Assembly (NCBI RefSeq): GCF_000429865.1
Contig: NZ_KE386979.1
Coordinates: 189,572-253,571, forward strand
Length of the DNA: 64,000 nucleotides
DNA from: Cucumibacter marinus DSM 18995
GTDB taxonomy: Bacteria; Pseudomonadota; Alphaproteobacteria; Rhizobiales; Devosiaceae
Direction of reading: 5' to 3'
Made by a program: the position numbers and the translations under genes. The first letter of the stretch is position 1; every line of letters begins with the position of its first letter. The notes under the pieces were generated by a model, which did not search any database, was not told the origin of the DNA, and saw only the letters and a program-made list of their open reading frames with translations. Shown here in pieces: positions 44,170 to 52,801 of the stretch.

Positions 44170-45417
44170 CTAGTCTGCAAAAGCGATAAAATCGAGCCGG
44201 TCGGCAGCCAGAATGCCGAGGGTCAGGGCGCGCGCGCCGGCCTCCGCCCAGGCCGGGGTAATCTCTTCGGCCTCGTTGTGGCTCAATCCCCCCACGCAGG
44301 GGATGAACAACATGGCTGCCGGGGCGATTGCCGCGATACGGCAGGCGTCATGTCCCGCGCCAGAAGCCATGCGGCGATAGGGGATATGCGCGCTTTCGGC
44401 CGCGTCGGCGAGCGCATCGACCAGGCTCGGATCGAAGCTGACCGGATCGGTCCGCATCGACACTTCGTGCTCGATGGCGACCGAACGACGGCGCGCCACG
44501 TCTTCGAGCCCGGCGCGGAAATGTCCGTCGAGGCGACGCAGCGCATCATGGTCGAAGGCGCGGAATTCAACGGTCAGATCGACCTTGCCGGGCACCACAT
44601 TGGGCGAATTGGGAGAGGCCTTGATCGAGCCGACCGTGCCCACGGCATCAGGATGCTCGATCAGCGCGAATTTCTCGACCATTGAGATGATTTCTGCAGC
44701 CGCTGCCAATGCGTCCCGCCGCAGGTTCATCGCGGCAGCGCCGGCATGAGCCTCCGTGCCGGTGATCGAGAGATTGTACCAAACCTGCCCGCGGGCACCC
44801 TCGACGACGCCCAGCGGCAAGCCTTCGGCCTCCAGCACCGGACCCTGTTCGATATGGATTTCGAGATAGGCGTGAGGTGGAGAAAGCCGGGCCGGGCGCG
44901 TGCCCGCCTCGCCGATCGATTGCAGCGCGTCACCGACACTGACACCATCCTTGTCAGTGCGCGCCAATGTCTCTTCAAGGCCCCACGCCCCGGCAGCGAC
45001 GCCGGATGCCATGGTCGCGGGTGAAAAGCGTGAACCTTCCTCATTGGTCCAGTTGACGACCTCGATGGGATGATCGGTCGCGATCCCTTCGCGGTCGAGC
45101 GAGCGTATGGCTTCGAGCGCGGCCAACACGCCATAGACCCCGTCGAACCGGCCCCCCAGGGGCTGAGTGTCGAGATGGCTACCGACGATGATTGGCGGCA
45201 GTTCGGGGTTGCGGCCTTCGCGACGGGCGAACATCGAGCCCATCTCGTCGCGGGTGATGGTCAGGCCGGCCTCTTCACACCAAAAGGCGAAACGATCGCG
45301 GGCACGCTTGTCGGTGTCGGTCAGGGCCAGCCGGTGAGAGCCGCCGCGGGAGGTGGCGCCAATCTTTGCGATATCCATGAGGTCGCGCCAAAGCCGAGCC
45401 CCGTCGACGGCCACCAT
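44170..45417 (-). CDS. Zn-dependent amidohydrolase, N-carbamoyl-L-amino acid hydrolase/allantoate amidohydrolase family (M20)
   Basis: 415 residues. Metal ligands follow the family pattern: GSHLDTQPLGGRFDGVYGV (His, Asp), NEEGSRFSP (Glu), HIEQGPVLE (His) and the C-terminal VGGLSHNEAE (His). GAGHDACRIAA is the conserved substrate/dimer segment. Enzymes of this group release amino acids from N-carbamoyl-amino acids or ureidoglycine-type compounds. No hydantoinase gene is adjacent, so the substrate may arrive ready-carbamoylated. It lies 71 bp after the M24 peptidase gene on the same strand. Confidence 0.9.
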   Translation of the reverse strand: MVAVDGARLWRDLMDIAKIGATSRGGSHRLALTDTDKRARDRFAFWCEEAGLTITRDEMGSMFARREGRNPELPPIIVGSHLDTQPLGGRFDGVYGVLAALEAIRSLDREGIATDHPIEVVNWTNEEGSRFSPATMASGVAAGAWGLEETLARTDKDGVSVGDALQSIGEAGTRPARLSPPHAYLEIHIEQGPVLEAEGLPLGVVEGARGQVWYNLSITGTEAHAGAAAMNLRRDALAAAAEIISMVEKFALIEHPDAVGTVGSIKASPNSPNVVPGKVDLTVEFRAFDHDALRRLDGHFRAGLEDVARRRSVAIEHEVSMRTDPVSFDPSLVDALADAAESAHIPYRRMASGAGHDACRIAAIAPAAMLFIPCVGGLSHNEAEEITPAWAEAGARALTLGILAADRLDFIAFAD

Positions 45418-45488
45418 TTGCCCTGTCCTTTCGATTCCCTTTCAGCCTATCATTTCAGGCCCACGACGCCAGTCGAAAGGCCGATAAT

Positions 45489-46586
45489 TCAAGCCGGCAC
45501 ACTGACAATATCGCGCGGCATGGCTGACAGGATTTCCGGGCCATCGGCGCGCAGGATGACGATCTCCTCGAGCCGGATCCCGAAACGGTCAGGCAGGTAG
45601 ATGCCGGGCTCGATGGAAAACACCATGCCCTCATCAAGCACGAGGACGTTGCTGGCGGTGATATAGGGCTCTTCGTGAATATCGATGCCCAGACCGTGAC
45701 CGGTGCGGTGCGGGAAGCGGTCGCCATAACCTGCGGCTTCGATAACCTCCCGCGCGGCCCTGTCGACGTCGGAGGCCGGTACGCCGGCGCGCGCGGCAGC
45801 AAGCGCGGCCCGCACTGCTTTTTCAACAATGCCGGCGACGTCGAGATAGTCGGCAGGCGGATCGCCAAGCCAGCCGCAGCGGGTCATGTCGGAGGGATAG
45901 TTTTCGAACCGGCATCCGGCATCGATCTGGATCGCCATGCCCGTTTCAAGCCGGGTCTTGCCGGGTGAATGGTGCGGGAAAGCGCCATTGCCGCCAAAGG
46001 CGACATGGATGAAGGCTATATCCGCGCCCATGCCTGCATAGGCCTCGGCGATGACCTTGACGATATCGGTTTCGGTCACGCCCGGCTTGCAGGCGGCAAA
46101 TCCGATCTCGAACGCCTTGTCGTTCAACAGGTGAACCTGTTTGAGGCGGCGATATTCCTCGGGGTCTTTGCGGGCTCTCAGATAGCCGACCGTCCCGGCG
46201 GTGAAGCTGTGAGTTGCACCGGGAAGCTTGCCGAGAAGATAGAGCGCGAAATCGGCGCGCATGGTCTCGTCCAGCACGACTGACGGCTGTGCGGGCAGAG
46301 CGAGACCGGCCAGAAGCTCGGCCATGGCCGCATCGGGGCCGTCGGCGTCATTCCAGGTGTGAAAAAGCCAGCCCGTCGAGAGCCGCGCGGCATCGGCGTT
46401 GAGCGCCGGCATCAAAAAGGCGGCCCCTGTTTGCGAGACGAGCAACATTACCGGGCGCTCGTCGCCATGGGGGCTGACACCGGACAGCCACCACATGTGG
46501 CTCGAAGGGCCGAGGGCCACGAGGTCGGTGCCGGTGTCTTTCATGCGGGTACGCAGGGCCGCAAGGCGGGTTTCGGAAGAGGGCAT
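45489..46586 (-). CDS. M24 family metallopeptidase (Xaa-Pro aminopeptidase-like)
   Basis: 365 residues. An N-terminal creatinase-type domain (1-130) precedes the pita-bread catalytic domain. All five metal ligands are present: Asp222 (QIDAG), Asp233 (PSDMTR), His297 (RTGHGLG), Glu326 (SIEPGIY) and Glu340 (RLEEIV). His293 and His297 make the HRTGH motif. Members cleave X-Pro peptides or, in some cases, other amide compounds such as creatine. In this setting it would process imported peptides. It lies 33 bp after the XRE/cupin gene. Confidence 0.93.
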   Translation of the reverse strand: MPSSETRLAALRTRMKDTGTDLVALGPSSHMWWLSGVSPHGDERPVMLLVSQTGAAFLMPALNADAARLSTGWLFHTWNDADGPDAAMAELLAGLALPAQPSVVLDETMRADFALYLLGKLPGATHSFTAGTVGYLRARKDPEEYRRLKQVHLLNDKAFEIGFAACKPGVTETDIVKVIAEAYAGMGADIAFIHVAFGGNGAFPHHSPGKTRLETGMAIQIDAGCRFENYPSDMTRCGWLGDPPADYLDVAGIVEKAVRAALAAARAGVPASDVDRAAREVIEAAGYGDRFPHRTGHGLGIDIHEEPYITASNVLVLDEGMVFSIEPGIYLPDRFGIRLEEIVILRADGPEILSAMPRDIVSVPA

Positions 46587-46619
46587 GATGATCTCCGTAG
46601 AGGGCTGATCGCGGCCGGA

Positions 46620-47285
46620 TCAGTATGAGTCGTCGGCCGGACCGGCAGGACTGCCGGTGGCGGAGTGGAAGAGAGTGAGGGTGCCGGTCCATAAAAGCCT
46701 GGCCGGCTCTTCGGTGGGGTTGGACCAGGCATGGGGGCGGTTGCCGCGATAGTGCAGGCAGTCGCCCGCGCGCAGGGTCAGGGTTTCGCCGTCGAGGAAC
46801 TGGGTGATCGTGCCCTCGAGCACATAGATGATCTCTTCGCCTTCGTGATGCACCGTCTCCGAAACATAGCCCGGCGGGACATGCATGATGTAACCCGACA
46901 AAGTGTTGCCGGGGAACTCGGCGCCCAGCCGTTCATAGATGATAGAGGAGCCGCCGACCGAGAATTGCGGCCGGTCGCTGGCGCGGGTCAGGGCGTCTTC
47001 AACCTTGGGCTGGGCAATGAAATAATCGACCCCGACACCCAGCGACGTGGCGATCTGCGCCAGGGTTGCGAGGGACGGCGTGGCATTGTCGCGCTCGATC
47101 TGACTGAGATAGCCGACAGAAAGCTCGGCCCGATCACAGAGCTGTTGCAGCGTCATGCCCAGCTGGCGCCGGCGGGCCCGGATATTGGCCCCGACCAGCG
47201 GACGTTCGGTATCGGCGGTGGCTTGAGCCTCTGCAGCCCTTGCCTCGCCCTCCGGTTGATCATCATTCCCATGATCATTGCTCAT
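46620..47285 (-). CDS. XRE-cupin transcriptional regulator
   Basis: 221 residues from the ATG at 47285; the longer upstream frame crosses the promoter. An N-terminal helix-turn-helix (about 33-88, TLQQLCDRAELSVGYLSQIE, NATPSLATLAQIATSLGVGV) and a C-terminal cupin_2 domain (about 120-205) with HHEGEEIIYVLEGTI and GDCLHYRGNRPHAW. Such regulators (PuuR-like) control amine and amino-acid catabolism next to the genes they regulate. It leads an apparent operon with the M24 peptidase and the amidohydrolase, divergent from the GAF gene. Confidence 0.92.
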   Translation of the reverse strand: MSNDHGNDDQPEGEARAAEAQATADTERPLVGANIRARRRQLGMTLQQLCDRAELSVGYLSQIERDNATPSLATLAQIATSLGVGVDYFIAQPKVEDALTRASDRPQFSVGGSSIIYERLGAEFPGNTLSGYIMHVPPGYVSETVHHEGEEIIYVLEGTITQFLDGETLTLRAGDCLHYRGNRPHAWSNPTEEPARLLWTGTLTLFHSATGSPAGPADDSY

Positions 47286-47301
47286 GCGGTTCCCCGGCGC
47301 A

Positions 47302-47334
47302 CAAAAATTTTTTTGATGAAAGCAAAAATGTTTG
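47302..47334. promoter_or_regulatory. two related AT-rich dyads in the XRE-cupin/GAF divergent promoter
   Basis: CAAAAA-TT-TTTTTG (47302-47315) and CAAAAATGTTTG (47323-47334) are dyads of the form CAAA...TTTG, starting exactly 21 bp apart, two helix turns. They lie between the divergent starts at 47285 and 47425 in an otherwise GC-rich region. A likely binding region for the XRE-cupin protein; not proven. Confidence 0.45.
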
Positions 47335-47424
47335 TATGCTCCAAGGGAAAACTGTTCGAAAGGGCAGTTGCACCCTCCTTTATGCGCTCCGGGAATGGGG
47401 CGTATGGCACCAGAGTGATTACGA

Positions 47425-47925
47425 ATGACCAAGACGAGCGGGCCAGTGGCGGCCTTTGACGATGCGATCGGGCGCGCCCGGACTGCCGAGGACGCCTATC
47501 GGGCGCTTTACGAACTCACCCGCGACACGGTCGGGGTCAAGCTGTTCACGGTCATGACCATTGATATCGAGGCTGGACTGGCGCGGCGTGCCTATACCAA
47601 TGACCCGGAGGCCTATCCGACTTCCGGCACCAAGCCGATTCGGCGCGACGAATGGTTCGGTCAGATGGAGGAGGGGCGCCAGCCTTATCTCGCCACTTCG
47701 ATTCCGGCTGTGAAGGAGCAGTTTCCGGACCACGAACTGATCGCCTCGCTCGGCTGCGGGTCGGTGATCAACTTGCCGGTGATATTGGGTGACAGGCTCA
47801 TCGCCACCATCAATCTGCTCGATGCCGAAGGTATCTATAGCGAAGAGCACGCGAGACGGACCGAAGCGGAACTGTCGGTTCCGGCCAAGCTGGCCTGTCT
47901 GGTGGCGCTGCAGGAAAAGGCCTGA
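47425..47925 (+). CDS. GAF domain protein
   Basis: 166 residues forming a single GAF domain: RALYELTRDTVGVKLFTVMT at the start, then FPDHELIASLGCGSVINLPV and GDRLIATINLLDAEGIYSEE near the end. No output domain is present. Stand-alone GAF proteins of this type occur beside hydantoin or peptide catabolic genes and may bind a small ligand, but no role is established. It is divergent from the XRE-cupin gene and its stop lies in the first of three short direct repeats. Confidence 0.82.
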   Translation: MTKTSGPVAAFDDAIGRARTAEDAYRALYELTRDTVGVKLFTVMTIDIEAGLARRAYTNDPEAYPTSGTKPIRRDEWFGQMEEGRQPYLATSIPAVKEQFPDHELIASLGCGSVINLPVILGDRLIATINLLDAEGIYSEEHARRTEAELSVPAKLACLVALQEKA

Positions 47926-47962
47926 GCCCAGACCCAAAGCCTGAGCCCAAGGCCTGAGCCCA
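47920..47962 (+). repeat. three 11-bp direct repeats at the GAF gene end
   Basis: GCCTGAGCCCA occurs at 47920-47930, 47939-47949 and 47952-47962. The first copy contains the stop codon of the GAF gene; extra in-frame TGA codons follow. A local duplication, probably without function. Confidence 0.7.
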
Positions 47963-47983
47963 ACCCAGCCCGATCACGCGGTA

Positions 47984-48856
47984 TCAGTTCACATGCCAGA
48001 TGGCGGAGATCTGGGCGGCGGTGTTGGTGATGGTGATGTATTCCTGAACTGCGATGGAGGCCTGGGCATTGCCGGCCGGGGTGAAAAGGCCGACGGTGGC
48101 ACCCAAAGGACCGGTTGTGAACTGGCCGTAATTGTCGTGCGTCACCTCACCGCGAAGCGAGAAGTTCTCACTTACCCGTTTTTGCCACCCTGCGCCGATT
48201 GTGTAGCCAATCAAGCGCTCGTAAACCGGGTCATAGCTGCCACCGGAGAAAGCCGAAAGGGTCGACGCCGATCCGAAGCCTTCCACTCCTGTATGGGCAA
48301 AAAGGGTATAGAGATTGACATCGGCCGTAGCGACACCACCGGTTGCAAATACCAAAAAGCCCGGTTCGATCTCGGTCCCGATCACCGCGCGTGCGCGCCA
48401 GAGCGGATCGATAGTGCCGCTTACCCCGGCCACCGCGCAGTTCGGATCGTCGCCTTCTGTCAGGTCGCAGAACTTTGCCAAGTCGTATGAGACGTCTGAA
48501 CCGTTTCCGATGGTGACCGGTTCGCCGAAATCGAATTGCGCATCAAGACCCAATACAACCGTGCCGGTATCGATCGCGGCCCCGATCGTGGCGACGCCGC
48601 CGATACCGGTATAATTTGTGGGCTGGGGTATCTGGATGTCATCGATCGTCCCCTCCCAGGTTCCGTCAGGCATGCCCCGCGCTGAATTGTGCGTCAGGCC
48701 AACCCCCGCATAAAAGCCGGTCCAATCAACGGTTGAGGGATCGAAGGCCTGCGCCGGAGACGCTGTTGCGAGCGTGAACGACAGGGCCGTGGCCGCGGAT
48801 ATCCATCCGAGCGAACTGGTTACCCGATTGACTTTCTTGTCCAGCTTCAATGCCAT
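47984..48856 (-). CDS. porin-like outer-membrane protein (Omp25/31 family type)
   Basis: 290 residues from the ATG at 48856, with GGAGGGG upstream. A signal peptide (about 1-37, ending PAQA) leads to WTGFYAGVGLTHNSARG, the opening of the Omp_b-brl/Omp25 barrels of Hyphomicrobiales. Amphipathic strands follow, with GWQKRVSENFSLRGEVTHDN before the end. The C-terminus is HVN, not the usual terminal Phe, which is odd for this family. Two Cys in a loop (FCDLTEGDDPNC) may form a disulfide. The 209-bp upstream region is unusually AT-rich, with two GTTAAC sites (48942, 48970). Confidence 0.82.
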   Translation of the reverse strand: MALKLDKKVNRVTSSLGWISAATALSFTLATASPAQAFDPSTVDWTGFYAGVGLTHNSARGMPDGTWEGTIDDIQIPQPTNYTGIGGVATIGAAIDTGTVVLGLDAQFDFGEPVTIGNGSDVSYDLAKFCDLTEGDDPNCAVAGVSGTIDPLWRARAVIGTEIEPGFLVFATGGVATADVNLYTLFAHTGVEGFGSASTLSAFSGGSYDPVYERLIGYTIGAGWQKRVSENFSLRGEVTHDNYGQFTTGPLGATVGLFTPAGNAQASIAVQEYITITNTAAQISAIWHVN

Positions 48857-48941
48857 GGTCCCCTCCGTGCGCGTGTCCTGCATTTTCTGCTTAGGTTGAG
48901 CGCCTGGCGTGTGCGCTCGTCGCGCTGCAAGTTTCTTTTTT

Positions 48942-48975
48942 GTTAACTTAGACTGTAACAGCCGTGAGCGTTAAC
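48942..48975 (-). promoter_or_regulatory. candidate promoter/operator of the porin gene
   Basis: Two GTTAAC hexamers (48942-48947 and 48970-48975) flank the dyad CTGTAACAG (48953-48961), about 90-120 bp upstream of the porin start. The AT-rich patch stands out, but no known factor can be named. Confidence 0.3.
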
Positions 48976-49065
48976 GCAAGAAACCCCAGGAAAGCCCGCA
49001 GGGATGTAGTCGCCGCAGTTGCGGCGGTGAGCGATTTTGCACCGAGAGAGAGTTTTCGAAACAAA

Positions 49066-49139
49066 TGGCTGGGGAACCTGGATTCGAACCAGGACCGACG
49101 GAGTCAGAGTCCGTTGTTCTACCGTTAAACTATTCCCCA
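49066..49139 (-). tRNA. tRNA-Gln (anticodon CUG)
   Basis: The minus strand folds as a complete 74-nt tRNA. The acceptor stem TGGGGAA pairs with TTCCCCA, a G discriminator is followed by an encoded CCA, the D-loop has AGTTTAACGGTAGAA, the anticodon arm ACGGA-CTCTGAC-TCCGT gives anticodon CTG, and the T-arm has GGTTCGAATCC. It reads CAG codons. Confidence 0.97.
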
Positions 49140-49403
49140 CCAGCCGGGGCAGGCGGACAGAGCGCCTGTGCAGGCGGAAGCGTTGACCTCTGCTTGCGGC
49201 GCGCCTTTTAGCACATCGCGCGGCATAATCAACTCGCCAATTGCCATATCGTTACCCCGACCCGCACCAGCGGATGAGTGCGCGCTGCGCGATTGCGTCG
49301 GGGGCGGGATTCGAATAGCCTTTCACCAACGCATGAACAAACTTGTGCGCTGGCGCCGGCCAATTGGAAATGCCGGGCGACGGCGGCAATGTGGAGCTTG
49401 CTT

Positions 49404-50612
49404 GTGACCGAACAAGATCGGTCCGCCTCCTTGTCCACCGGGAAAAGAGTGGACAGCCAAGCCGGGGTCGGGGGCCCCGCTGCGTCCACCGGGACGCTAT
49501 CGGGGTCAACGAAACGGTCCGGCAACAGACGGCGGACCCAGAACAGAAAAACACGCAACGGCAAGCGGTCGGGGGCGCTCTACGCCGCGCTCGATCTCGG
49601 CACCAATAATTGCCGTTTGCTGATCGCCCGGCCCACCGATAACGGCATTCGCGTGGTCGACGGTTTCTCGCGCATCGTGCGGCTCGGAGAGGGCGTCTCC
49701 TCGAGCGGCAAGCTCTCGCAGGCGGCGATGGACCGCACCTTCGACGCGCTGGCAGCGTGCAAGGCGCGGCTGGATGCGCACGATATCAAACGCAAGCGGC
49801 TGATCGCCACCGAGGCCTGCCGGGCTGCGGGGAACGCGGCTGCGTTTCTGGGCAAGATCGAAAGCCAGCTCGGGCTCGATCTCGAGGTTATCGACCGCAA
49901 GACCGAAGCCGAACTGGCAGTGACCGGCTGCGCCGATCTCGTCGAGCCCAAGGCGACCGGGGCGATCCTGTTCGATATCGGGGGTGGGTCCTCGGAACTC
50001 GCCTGGCTCGATTTCAGGGGCGGGCGGCCCAAGAGCCGGGGCAAGATGGCAGCAGCGATCCGGTCCTGGCAATCGTTGCCGGTCGGGGTGGTTTCGATCG
50101 CCGAGAGATTTGGCGGCAAGGATGTCACCCCGGAACTGTTCGAAGAGATGATCGCGCATGTGCGGGCGCATTTGCGGCACTTCCGCGGACGCGAAAAGCT
50201 GCGCGCGGCAATGGCCGAGCAGAGCATGCATCTGGTGGGAACCTCGGGCACGGTGACTACCCTCGCCGGCCTTCACCTGGGGCTCGAGCGCTATGACCGG
50301 TCCAAGGTCGACGGGCTGTGGATGCAGGGTACTCACGTCATCGATACCATGCGCGTCCTGCTCTCGATGAGCTATGACCGCCGCGCGGGACATGGCTGTA
50401 TCGGCCGCGAGCGGGCCGACCTTGTCATTCCCGGCTGCGCGATCTTCGAGGCGATCCGGCGCGAATGGCCGTGCGAGCGCATCAGGGTGGCCGATCGTGG
50501 CCTGCGCGAAGGCATGCTGATCTCGCTGATGGCCGAAGATCGCGTGTGGTCGCGGGCCGGGGCACAGCGCCGGCGGCGGCCCAAACCGGAAGGCGGACAT
50601 CATGGCCTCTAA
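49404..50612 (+). CDS. ppx: Ppx/GppA phosphatase family protein (exopolyphosphatase/pppGpp phosphatase)
   Basis: 402 residues from the GTG at 49404, chosen for the GGAG 7 nt upstream; an in-frame ATG at 49389 is also possible. A basic, Ser/Arg-rich tail (1-55) precedes the ASKHA fold. Phosphate-1 motif [13 protein letters not shown] (about 57-69) and phosphate-2 [27 protein letters not shown] is the adenosine-type motif, and [10 protein letters not shown] closes the core. It lacks the C-terminal HD-like domain of long Ppx enzymes. It hydrolyses polyphosphate or pppGpp. It overlaps rlmE by 11 bp. Confidence 0.92.
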   Translation: MTEQDRSASLSTGKRVDSQAGVGGPAASTGTLSGSTKRSGNRRRTQNRKTRNGKRSGALYAALDLGTNNCRLLIARPTDNGIRVVDGFSRIVRLGEGVSSSGKLSQAAMDRTFDALAACKARLDAHDIKRKRLIATEACRAAGNAAAFLGKIESQLGLDLEVIDRKTEAELAVTGCADLVEPKATGAILFDIGGGSSELAWLDFRGGRPKSRGKMAAAIRSWQSLPVGVVSIAERFGGKDVTPELFEEMIAHVRAHLRHFRGREKLRAAMAEQSMHLVGTSGTVTTLAGLHLGLERYDRSKVDGLWMQGTHVIDTMRVLLSMSYDRRAGHGCIGRERADLVIPGCAIFEAIRREWPCERIRVADRGLREGMLISLMAEDRVWSRAGAQRRRRPKPEGGHHGL

Positions 50613-51294
50613 AGGCAAGGCGAAACCGGCGGCGCGCAATCTCAAGAAGCGCGTGAAAACCGCGCGGGGGCGCACCGTTTCATCGACCCGCTGGCTCGAG
50701 CGCCAGCTCAACGACCCTTATGTCGCCAAGGCCAAGCTCGAGGGGCGGCGCTCGCGCGCTGCCTACAAGCTCATCGAGCTCAATGAGAAACACAAGCTCG
50801 TCAAACCCGGCATGCGGATTGTCGATCTCGGCTGCGCGCCGGGCGGCTGGTGCCAGATGGCGGCGGAGATCGTGGGCGCGGATCCGGATGATCCGCGCAT
50901 CGTGGGCATCGATTATCTCGATATGGACCCGATCCCGGGTGTGATCTTTCTCAAGAAGGATTTCAACGAGGAGGACGCGCCCCAGGCGCTCATCGATGCA
51001 CTGGGCGGACACAAGGCGGACCTCGTCCTGTCAGACATGGCGGCGCCGACGACGGGGCACCGGGCGACGGACCATTTGCGGATCATCGCACTCGTGGAAC
51101 TGGCCGCTGACTTTGCCATTGAAGTGCTGGCGCCGGGAGGGGCCTTTGTCGCCAAGGTCTTCCAGGGCGGTACCGAGCACGAGCTCCTCGCCATGCTTAA
51201 AAAGCACTTCCGCTCCACCTTCCATGCCAAGCCGCCATCGAGCCGACAGGATTCGGCAGAAACCTATCTGGTGGCCACCGGCTTCAAGGGCTAG
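50602..51294 (+). CDS. rlmE: 23S rRNA (uridine-2'-O)-methyltransferase RlmE
   Basis: 230 residues. It methylates U2552 of 23S rRNA in the A-loop. The K-D-K-E catalytic set of RrmJ-type enzymes is present: Lys56 (RAAYKL), Asp145 (SDMAAP), Lys185 (AKVFQGG) and Glu220 (SAETYLVA). The SAM-binding DLGCAPGGW lies at 75-83. A basic N-terminal tail (1-25) probably contacts rRNA. It starts inside ppx, and its stop shares the bases CTAG with the convergent MFS gene. Confidence 0.96.
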   Translation: MASKGKAKPAARNLKKRVKTARGRTVSSTRWLERQLNDPYVAKAKLEGRRSRAAYKLIELNEKHKLVKPGMRIVDLGCAPGGWCQMAAEIVGADPDDPRIVGIDYLDMDPIPGVIFLKKDFNEEDAPQALIDALGGHKADLVLSDMAAPTTGHRATDHLRIIALVELAADFAIEVLAPGGAFVAKVFQGGTEHELLAMLKKHFRSTFHAKPPSSRQDSAETYLVATGFKG

Positions 51295-52700
51295 CGCTCG
51301 ATCGCCGCGCCGTGGGACCTGTGGCCGGAGACTTCCGCGCCGGCATCGGCCCGCAGCAGCAGCAGCGGAATGAAGGCGACGGCGCACAGGGCCGACACCA
51401 CATAGAAGCCGACATGAAAGTCTGCGAGCTCGACGCTGGTGCGGCCGCTCATCGAGATCGAGATGTCCAGTACGGTGGCCGCGAAGGCGACGCCGAAGGC
51501 CATGGCGAGTTGCTGGGCCACGGCGCTGATCACGGTGGCCTGGCCCTGATCGGATTCCGGAATTTCCGAAAAGGTCATCGCGTTGAGTCCGGTGAAGAAG
51601 ACCGAGCGGAAAAAGCCCTGAAACAGCAGCATGGCGAGCATGACAAGCATTGGCGTTTGCGGGTTCCAAAGCCCGACCAGGCCCATCAGCGCCGATGAGA
51701 TCAGGACTGCGGCGATGAGGGTTACGCGGAACCCCATGCCGGCATAAAGCCGCTGGGCGCCGAACTTCATGGCGATGGCACCGATCGCGCCGACAAAGGT
51801 GATCATGCCGGATTCAAACGGTGTCATGCCGAAGCCCAGTTGCAGCATCAGGGGCATGAGGAACGGGAAGGCGCCCAGGCCCACACGGTAGATGGTGCCG
51901 GCGATGACGGACAGCCTGAAGACCGTGTCGCGGAATACGGCCGGATCGATGATCGGGTCGATGCGCCGGTTGGCGTAGACGACATAGGTTATGCCGAGAA
52001 GGAGTCCGGCCAGTGCCGTCAGAATGCCGACGATCGGGGGAAGTGCCGGCATGGAGATGACCGACATGCCGAAGATGAGGCCCGAAAAGCTCGCCCCGCA
52101 CAGGATGAAGCCCAGCACGTCGACATTGCGCCGGTCGCGGTAATGCGTACGGGGCAGGTATCGGGTGGCAGCAAGGATTCCAATCAGCCCGATGGGGATG
52201 TTGATCAGGAAGATCCAGTGCCAGGACAGGTAGGTGGTGAGAAAGCCGCCAAGCGGTGGGCCGGCCATGGGCCCGACCAGGGCCGGGATGGTGAGCCAGG
52301 CCCAGGCGGAAACCAGCTCCGGTTTGGGTGTCGAACGGATCAGAATGAGCCGCGCGAGCGGGGACATCATCGCCCCGCCCATGCCCTGCACAAAGCGCGC
52401 GCCGACAAAGGCGCCCAGAGAATCGGCCATGGCGCAGGCGAGTGAGCCGAGCATGAAGACGGCAATGGCGGCACGGAAGATATTGACCGCTCCGAAGCGG
52501 TCGGCCAGCCAGCTCGAGATCGGCACGAAGGTCGCCAGTGATACCAGATAGGCGGTCAATGCGAGTTTAAGCGAGATCGGGTCGGCATTGATATCGCGCG
52601 CAATCGCCGGCAGCGAGGTGGCGATCACCGTCGCGTCCATCAGTTCCATGAAGAGGGCGACCGCCAGGATCAGCGGCGTGAGGCGGATATTGCTGGCCAT
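51291..52700 (-). CDS. MFS drug-type exporter (DHA2/EmrB-QacA family, 14 TM)
   Basis: 469 residues from the ATG at 52700; a GTG at 52742 would read through a terminator hairpin and is rejected. Helix 1 has the DHA2 signature [20 protein letters not shown]. Motif A lies in [15 protein letters not shown] and motif C in [16 protein letters not shown], the mark of antiporters. Hydrophobic segments suit 14 helices. It probably exports a toxic compound. No regulator adjoins. No clear ribosome-binding site is visible. Confidence 0.9.
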   Translation of the reverse strand: MASNIRLTPLILAVALFMELMDATVIATSLPAIARDINADPISLKLALTAYLVSLATFVPISSWLADRFGAVNIFRAAIAVFMLGSLACAMADSLGAFVGARFVQGMGGAMMSPLARLILIRSTPKPELVSAWAWLTIPALVGPMAGPPLGGFLTTYLSWHWIFLINIPIGLIGILAATRYLPRTHYRDRRNVDVLGFILCGASFSGLIFGMSVISMPALPPIVGILTALAGLLLGITYVVYANRRIDPIIDPAVFRDTVFRLSVIAGTIYRVGLGAFPFLMPLMLQLGFGMTPFESGMITFVGAIGAIAMKFGAQRLYAGMGFRVTLIAAVLISSALMGLVGLWNPQTPMLVMLAMLLFQGFFRSVFFTGLNAMTFSEIPESDQGQATVISAVAQQLAMAFGVAFAATVLDISISMSGRTSVELADFHVGFYVVSALCAVAFIPLLLLRADAGAEVSGHRSHGAAIER

Positions 52701-52710
52701 GACCAAATAA

Positions 52711-52736
52711 GGCAGGAAGGCTGTTGCCTTCCTGCC
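52711..52736 (-). terminator. terminator hairpin between the chemoreceptor and MFS genes
   Basis: A perfect 11-bp stem (52711-52721 with 52726-52736) with a 4-nt loop, followed in the minus direction by TTATTTGG. It lies 65 bp past the chemoreceptor stop and 10 bp before the MFS ATG. The T run is imperfect, so some readthrough into the MFS gene is possible. Confidence 0.75.
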
Positions 52737-52801
52737 TAACACATTCGGGCCGGTTGTGTGCCCTCAAACAATCTCAATCGGGTTTAACCGGGCTGGCCCG
52801 G

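Noticed and set aside
49301-49320. tRNA T-loop-like sequence TTCGAATCCCGCC on the minus strand near tRNA-Gln
   Set aside because: The bases 5' of the loop (GGCTA) cannot pair with CCCGC, and no other tRNA arms surround it.
52701-52742. 14-codon N-terminal extension of the MFS protein
   Set aside because: It would be translated through the perfect terminator hairpin and adds nothing conserved.
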